DNA from: Pezicula radicicola | Lineage: Eukaryota; Ascomycota; Leotiomycetes; Helotiales; Dermateaceae | Length of the DNA stretch: 64,000 bases | Direction of reading: 5' to 3' | NCBI GenBank assembly: GCA_003008705.1 | Contig: PDUO01000018.1 | Span: forward strand, 708,630 to 772,629 | Part shown: piece by piece, positions 57,695 through 64,000 of the stretch | Position numbering within the stretch: position 1 is the first letter of the stretch | Layout: every line of letters begins with the position of its first letter | The notes under the pieces: model-generated | What the model was told of the DNA's origin: nothing | The model's database searches: none | What the model saw: the letters and a program-made list of their open reading frames with translations, nothing else | Made by a program: the position numbers and the translations under genes

Positions 57695-60401
57695 GTTACT
57701 TGGCATTACCAAGAGGATGTCAACTATGGCACCAGCGCTTTCGAAGCGTGGCCCTACGAGTGGGAGCGAAACCATGGATTTCAAAGACGTCTTCTCGACA
57801 CATCTCCTCCGCGTCACATGATGAGCTTACCAAAACCACCCGGAACATTGGCATCATTGCCCATATCGATGCTGTAAGGACTTAAGAGGCATTCTATTTT
57901 ACTCTGAGAAAAAGCTAACATATAGATCAGGGTAAAACAACCACTACAGAGCGTATGCTCTTCTATAGTGGGTTTACTCGTCGAATTGGAAGTATGTCTT
58001 TCCCTATGACACCGTTGAGATAACCCATTAACCTCATCTAGATGTCGATGATGGATCAACAGTGACAGACTTTCTGCCTGCAGAGAGAGCCCGAGGAATT
58101 ACAATTCAATCCGCTGCAGTTACTCTTCATTGGCCTCCTTTAACGCAAGAGCACAGTACATCTAGTCCCAAAGCCAACAGTCCCAGATCCAGTATTTCAC
58201 ATACTATCAATCTTATTGACACTCCTGGCCATGCCGATTTTACTTTTGAAGTAATCCGGTCCTTACGGATCCTCGACGGTGCTGTATGCATCCTTGACGG
58301 TGTCGCTGGTGTAGAGGCTCAAACGGAGAAAGTCTGGGCACAAGCGAATAACTGGAGCATCCCCAGAATTGTCTTTGTGAACAAACTCGACCGAGATGGA
58401 GCTGCTTTTGCCAGAACTATCAAAGAAATTGGATCGAGGTTACGTGGTTGGCCGGCTGTGTGCCAGATTCCCTGGTGGGAAGGTGGCAAGGGGCGCTTCT
58501 CTGGCGTTGGAGACGCTATTAATCTTCGTGCATTGAAGTGGGCTGAAGGAAGTGATGGTACAACTATTGAGACCTTTTCTATTGAAGAGCTTGTTCAAGA
58601 AGATGAGCTATTTAGAGCAGAGATCATCAAGGCTCGGGCTGCTCTTGTAGAGGTGTTATGCGAGTTTGATGAGGACCTTCTTGGAACATGGCTGGAGTGC
58701 AACGACGATAGTCTGGCCATACCCGCAGCAGCAATAACAGAAAGCTTACGGCGCTGCATAATTGACGGCTCAGGACGACTAATCCCAGTATTTGCTGGCG
58801 CAAGTTTCCGCAACATTGGGGTACAGCCCCTCTTAGACGCTGTCAATGACCTCCTCCCAAATCCTACGGAACGACCAGATGCGGAAGTTAGTCTGGGAAA
58901 TACGAAGGGCAGCCTATCTGATCTTCTTTCGGGGAAACTATCCATCTCTCAAGGTTCTAATCGTCAAATAGCCAAGAAGTCAAATAAGTCCACCTCACTT
59001 GTAGCTCTTGAGGCGTGTGCGCTGGCTTTTAAAGTTGTCAACGACGCCAAACGCGGAGTACTTGTCTATGTACGCGTATATGCTGGCAGCATCCATCGCA
59101 ATGCTGCTCTCTGGAACACAAGTCTTCATGTGACTGAAAGGGCACAGAGATTACTGCAAATGCAAGCATCTGATGCCGTCGAAATCTCGAGCATCCCAGC
59201 CGGGCAGATTGGTGTCATCGCTGGGCTCAAGTTTGCTCGTACGGGTGACACACTGATATCATATCCTGGGTCGAATCCCAAGACAGGACCTCCAGATCCA
59301 TTAGGCAATTTACATCTGCGGCCTATTGATATCCCACCGCCTGTATTTTTTGCAGCCATCGAACCCCACAGCCTCAGCGAAGAGAAGAATGTAGCAGAGG
59401 TCCTTGAGCTCTTATTGAGAGAAGACCCCAGTTTACATGTCCACGTTGATGAGGAGTCTGGCCAAATGTTGCTCAGTGGTATGGGAGAATTACATCTTGA
59501 GATCGCCCGAGACCGTCTTGTAAACGACTTCAAGGCGAAAGCAACAATGGGAAATATTGAGATCAGCTATCGCGAGTGTGTTTTAGCGCCCACCTCCACT
59601 CACCGGTCTCTATTTGATCGGGAGATTGCAGGCAAAAAAGGAAAGGCTGGCTGCGAAGCTGTTCTCGAGCCCCTGGAGGAGATATTGCCAACTACAGACG
59701 GAACCATTAACCAGCATATTATCAACCGGGATGGTAACATAATTACCATCCAGATACCTAAATCGCCTGATTCTGAAGAAGTCGTTTCTCTACCTGCGGA
59801 ACTACCAACATCTACAGTTCATGCTTCACTCATCAACGGCGCTGTAGCAGCGCTAGCACGAGGTCCTCGTCGCGGATATCCACTCCACTCCACTCACATA
59901 AAGCTCAGATTCGATCCCACAACCGATGTTTTCGGCTCTGAAACCACGCCTGCAGCAATTTCATTTGCAGCAAGATTCGCCGTGCAAGCTGCGCTCAAGG
60001 AAGCACACGCCAACAACGGCATAGCTCTCATGGAACCGGTCATGAATGTGGTAATCAGTTGCGATGAGTCTTCACTTGGACACATCGTTCATGATATCTC
60101 CTCTGCTCGTGGAGGACACGTACTATCTCTTGAGAACGAGGCTGGTTCAGAAGAAAACACCACTGACCTTCCAGTAATTGATACTTCGAAAATTTATACT
60201 CCACCTGATCCATTCGCCTCCGGTAGTATTGCAGACTCCTCTGGCCCGGGCCAGCAGCGTCATGTTACAGCCAGGGTTCCCCTCAAGGAAATGGTTGGCT
60301 ACTTGAAGCATCTCAGAAGTCTTACAGGTGGGAGAGGAACTTTTGTTATGAGTGTTGATAAGTTCGAAAGGCTCTCCGGACCTAGGGAGAAAGCTTTGTA
60401 A
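57691..60401 (+). CDS. MEF2: Mitochondrial elongation factor G2 / ribosome-releasing factor 2
   Basis: Exons 57691-57873, 57931-57991 and 58042-60401 (introns 57 and 50 bp); 867 residues. The N-terminus is basic and Ser-rich ([19 protein letters not shown]), fitting a mitochondrial presequence. GTPase motifs: G1 [14 protein letters not shown] (split by the first intron), G2 [12 protein letters not shown]3 [13 protein letters not shown]4 [11 protein letters not shown]. Later domains follow EF-G order: [34 protein letters not shown] and the C-terminal [15 protein letters not shown]. The family works with the mitochondrial recycling factor to split ribosomes after termination. EF-G2 rather than EF-G1 is favoured by the [16 protein letters not shown] context and the Ser-rich insertion after it. 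An upstream four-codon ORF overlaps the start. Confidence 0.88.
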
Positions 60402-61071
60402 GATAATGTATGATTAGTGTATAAAACTACTGGTAATAGGTCGACTGATGACCTCTTACTGCCTGGTGATTTATTCCGATCTAGTCTAAAACTAAAAGCC
60501 TGTGTTCCCTTCTCCCTTTGAATGTTCCTATTCATACTCCTAATTGTATTGTAGCCAACACTTATTTCAGACACAAACCAACTAAATGACCAAGAGAACA
60601 ATGCGTCCATTCACTGCTCTCTCCCCAACTGTGGAGTGTTCTTAACAAAAAGGAATTTGGTTAACTGATTCTGGTCACACAACGTATAAATATCCAAGTC
60701 TCAACTAAAAGCAATCTAAATTGCACTTAAGTAACTCACTTTCTGCTATGTACCGTAGGTAAAAGAACTCCCAATAAAGATAGAATTGCATAACAAGGGC
60801 TAAATTAAACTGAAGTCTTGAATTGATCTTTGTAAGGGAAGTACCTGTCAAAAGCAAACGACTCTAGCCATGGCGACTCTTAGTACAGCAGCGAGCGATG
60901 TTGTGTTGATATTCTTGTATGCAGATATCCACGGTCAAGTTATGCTTCCCTAATTTTCTTTGCTTGATGCTCCTCTTTATTGTCTTTCTATCTATCTCTG
61001 TTCGTTCTATATATCCAAAAGGGCCTCCTCTTTAAGTATGCTTCCCTCATTTGACGCTTCATCCTCCTGCC
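60402..61071. other. Intergenic
   Basis: No gene seen between MEF2 and the next gene on the same strand. Confidence 0.5.
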
Positions 61072-63170
61072 ATGGCGGAGCCAAGTTCAGAAAGCTTCGC
61101 AATTCAGACTCTTTCGTCCCAGCCTCATGAAGACCAAGGTCAGAAGGCGGAGGCAAGACTTGAGGAAGTGTCTGAGGCAGTATCTGAGGCAATATCCGAG
61201 GCACCTGCAACACAAACTGTGGAAGCAAGTGGCAACCAGGAAAGTCATCAGCAACCATCCTTGCCAGAAGCGCCTTCAACGGCTGCGGAGGCCTCTGATG
61301 ACGATGTACAGTATCTCATTTCGGTACCAAGAAGGAAGAAAAAGAAGCGAAGAAAGTAAGAGATTGTTTGTTTTATTCAGACGTCCCATGCTAATCGTGA
61401 TGTAGAATTGGATCTTTTCAAGCCGTCTTGCCCGGCACACAGAACGCTATGTTTTCTAGACTTCAAAGTGCCATGCTCGGTGCTCAAGTGTCACCACAGG
61501 GTAATCGACCTAACGGTGTAGCAATTTTCAGTAGTATGAATGCGTGCCCCAGTGGGATTCTTCAGGCTTCGCAACCTTCTCATCTGCCAACAACCCAATT
61601 CCCGCCTCCCACTCAGGATACAAATTCTACGGCAAATATACAAGTAGATTCAGGTACATCCTATCGCATATCACCTCTAAGTTTTCAAAATACAGTGCGA
61701 CCATGCCAATCTGTCTCGTTCCCGCAGCAGGATTGGTCTTCTGGATCCTTGGATGTATCCGCCCCAAAGCGCAAACGTACAGAAAGCGAAGGCCTCCAAA
61801 CTAAGGAAGCTGAATTCCAATTCCCGTATCCACCACCACCTTATCCTCCACCAGCGACTACTTATACAAATCATGCAAACGCTCCCGGCACAAATACTAC
61901 ATCCAGCATTGTGCCCAGCCCCGAACCGCTATCTATTTTTGGGCCCTTCTTTAGCGACCCGAGAGTGTTCAACTGGGATACTTTGACCTGGGAGTATCCT
62001 CCACGAGTTCAATCAGCGAGTTCCACACTGATTCCACAGCAAATTTCCCCGGATGTGATTGCTACCTCCGCAAAAGCTTTAGATGCAAGACAGCCAGAAA
62101 TGCCCTCTCAGAATGCGCCACAGCAACCATCCAATACTCCTGTAGGAGACCCAATAAGTCCAAAGAGTCATCAAACTTCTCGCCGTACACAGACAGATCC
62201 TGCTGATATTCGGCGAAATCCTTCTCTCTATAAGGTTCCTCCGTGGAATCCATGTATAGCAGCATTATCTACACAGAGTAGTTCCCATAAAAATTCGAAC
62301 ACTGCAAAACCAAGCCGCCCCAGAAGTCAACTCAGCCCTCAGATTTCTCCTCGAACAATACCTGCGCAGACTGTTCCCCAACCTCAGACGTCTCAGCATC
62401 ATCCGGCCCAGCCAGAACATCCCACAAATCCACACTTCAGATCTCCTATCTCGATTCCTCAAGCAAACCAGACCAAGTATGTCTCACCCTACACACCAAC
62501 CAATCCTCAGTCGCAATTTGCAAACAACCAAACTCACCAGCTTTTTTGTTCCACACCAATTCAACTGCAGCGAGAATACCAGCGGTCTCCAGTGGTTAGC
62601 CACGAAGCTCAACAAGTGACGCAGAACACTAGCCAGCAATACCCGCAACGGTCAAATACAGGATTAACCCAGGGATTGAGAAGATTGTCAATATCTCAGT
62701 CAGCTTCCAACTCACCCAAAAACAGCGGACAAGATTCCAGTTTTACTCGTGGCTTTTCTCCCAACCTGTAAGTGAAAGATGTCAAACTGCTCATAAGGCT
62801 ACCGTGCTAACTACGCAGTATCGTCGATATCGCCGAAACTTGCCGGGAGAACTTTCCGTTCGAGGACGTAGCAGAGCGTCACAACGTGAAACTTCAGAAA
62901 GTATTCGACACGTTCTCGGCAATCATACAAATACCACTTCTCAAGAACGCAACCGATAACCGACGAAATGGACCAGAAGCCACCAGAAGAATGAGGGAGT
63001 TCCGAGAAGCAAAGAGAGCTGCAAAGGAGGCAGCAGATGAAGAAAAGCGTATGGCGAAGAGACGTCGCAATAGTGTTGATGTTAGTGATAATCGGGGTAG
63101 AACTCCAGGGCTACTCAAGGAGGCTTTGCTGAATAATGCTCAAGCGGGTCCGTTTTCTCAAATGTCGTAA
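61072..63170 (+). CDS. Conserved Pro/Ser/Gln-rich protein of unknown function, 3 exons
   Basis: Exons 61072-61355, 61406-62767 and 62819-63170 (introns 50 and 51 bp); 665 residues. The ATG lies in a strong context (gccATGG). The N-terminus is acidic and ends in the basic cluster PRRKKKKRRK, a likely nuclear signal. The long middle is Pro/Ser/Gln/Thr-rich and disordered. The last exon carries the only folded-looking part: IVDIAETCRENFPFEDVAER, KLQKVFDTFSAIIQIPLLK and a basic coiled stretch, REFREAKRAAKEAADEEKRM. This suggests a nuclear regulatory protein with a short C-terminal helical domain. I do not recognise a named family. Confidence 0.75.
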
Positions 63171-63225
63171 TTTGCGGTGTACTTATCTGATTCAAATATA
63201 ATCTCAAGAACCAACTTTGCTTGTC

Positions 63226-63344
63226 ACATACGACCATAGACTGTGGAAAATAGGGCATCCCGTCCGCTCTGCCATACTCAAACCACAGATCGGCAAGTTA
63301 GTAGTTGAGTGGGTGACCATCAGCGAATCCTTGCTGTTGTATGT
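63226..63344 (+). rRNA. 5S ribosomal RNA gene
   Basis: 119 bases starting ACATACGACCATAGACTG and ending GCTGTTGTATGT, with the terminal stem ACATACGAC/GTTGTATGT complete. GCATCCCGTCCGCTCTGCC, the pol III internal control region (AGATCGGCAAGTTAGTAG) and GAGTGGGTGACCATCAGCGAA match fungal 5S. A T run (ttttt at 63344-63348) and a second T run after it serve as terminator. It lies 55 bp after the preceding gene and 147 bp before the next small gene. Confidence 0.9.
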
Positions 63345-63490
63345 TTTTGTTTTTGGCTTTGTCGTTTTCTTTTCTTTTTATGTTCCATGTGTATTCGGTC
63401 TGTTTCTCAATATGCAGACCAAGGTTCACAGTATTGAGCATCTGTAAATATAACTCAGCAAATTCTCAAATCACAAATCCGAATGTCAAA

Positions 63491-63856
63491 CTAACATTCT
63501 TCCCTCCACTCACCACCATTTCCCCAATCAACAACCCCATTCCACCTAACCCTACCCACAGCCCTCAATTTCCTCGACCTCTCAGCCTGCTCCTCCTCAA
63601 TAGCCTTCTCAAGAGCAAGAACCTCTTCTGTAGTCCTCGCCTTCCTCAAATCACTCATTAACCTCGCTTGTAAACTATCATGTCTCTTGTTAATTTCTGA
63701 GATTAGGAAGGGAGGATGGCAGGATGCGCAGGTATCATTTAGATACATTTTTGGTCCGTGGAGTGTTGTGCAGGGTTTTCTGAAGGCACATTTTTTGGTG
63801 TAATGGAGGAGTCTATGACCGCAGAGTCGCATTTCGGTTGTCGTTCCTTGACACAT
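63491..63856 (-). CDS. Small Cys/His protein (C2-CxH-C-CxxC pattern)
   Basis: 121 residues from the ATG at 63856. C2, C12, H14, C23, C29, C43 and C46 extend the pattern seen at 24254-24670 and 25696-25926, with two extra cysteines. A charged helical stretch follows (HDSLQARLMSDLRKARTTEE, VLALEKAIEEEQAERSRKLR), likely coiled coil, then a Trp/Gly-rich end. A zinc-binding N-terminus is inferred; the function is unknown. It is close to a 5S gene, as is the array at 27-32 kb. Confidence 0.6.
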   Translation of the reverse strand: MCQGTTTEMRLCGHRLLHYTKKCAFRKPCTTLHGPKMYLNDTCASCHPPFLISEINKRHDSLQARLMSDLRKARTTEEVLALEKAIEEEQAERSRKLRAVGRVRWNGVVDWGNGGEWREEC

Positions 63857-64000
63857 TTTTTGATAGGGGTTTGGGTTGGGAGTTGATTGTAGGGTGGATG
63901 AAGATTAGTTGGCTTCTTGGTTTCTTATTTTCTTTGGATTCAGGATCTAAATAGTTTCTTTGTTGGTAATAGCTCCATATATTTAGGTCTCGGTTATGTT

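Noticed and set aside
1..64000. CRISPR arrays, operons, bacterial ribosome binding sites
   Set aside because: Spliced eukaryotic genes throughout; the tandem repeats seen have no spacers of constant length.

Overview
The window is nuclear DNA from a filamentous ascomycete (Pezizomycotina; Leotiomycetes is a guess from protein style, not proven). Grounds: short introns of about 45-135 bp with GT..AG ends and CTAAC-type branch sites, dispersed single 5S rRNA genes, and fungal-type families (two-subunit fatty acid synthase, Vps17, Ysc84-like SYLF protein, Arp9-like protein, CSN6, MEF2). All exon joins were worked out by hand from splice sites, reading phase and family conservation.

Layout. 0-10 kb: a metallo-beta-lactamase-fold gene, a solo RNase H gene of retroelement type, and FAS2 (alpha), all on the minus strand. 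A 2 kb intergenic region separates FAS2 from divergent FAS1 (beta), followed by an Arp9-like gene (12-20.9 kb). 20.9-33.5 kb is gene-poor and repeat-bearing: one 2EXR/F-box-like gene, a 5S rRNA gene, several microsatellite or degenerate tandem repeats, and a set of small Cys/His proteins. Four members of that set (27.4, 28.6, 30.6 and 31.9 kb) form a local array in which one copy is intact and three are broken by a frameshift, a stop codon, or a frameshift plus deletion. 33.5-43.5 kb: a small membrane protein, a SYLF/Ysc84 gene, an orphan two-exon gene and a large secreted putative glycoside hydrolase. 45.8-63.2 kb is ordinary conserved territory: a DHCR7-type sterol reductase, CSN6, a sorbitol/xylitol-type dehydrogenase, Vps17 divergent from MEF2, and a conserved Pro/Ser/Gln-rich protein. 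The right end has a second 5S gene and another small Cys/His gene.

How they work together. FAS1 and FAS2 encode the two subunits of one hexameric cytosolic fatty acid synthase and share one intergenic control region. The other conserved genes are unrelated housekeeping functions: chromatin remodelling, endocytosis, sterol synthesis, signalosome, retromer and mitochondrial translation. No secondary-metabolite cluster is evident. The least explained material is the small Cys/His family (C2 - about 10 residues - CxH - variable - CxxC), found in seven places and close to both 5S genes, and the degenerate repeats with 18-bp and 9-bp period.
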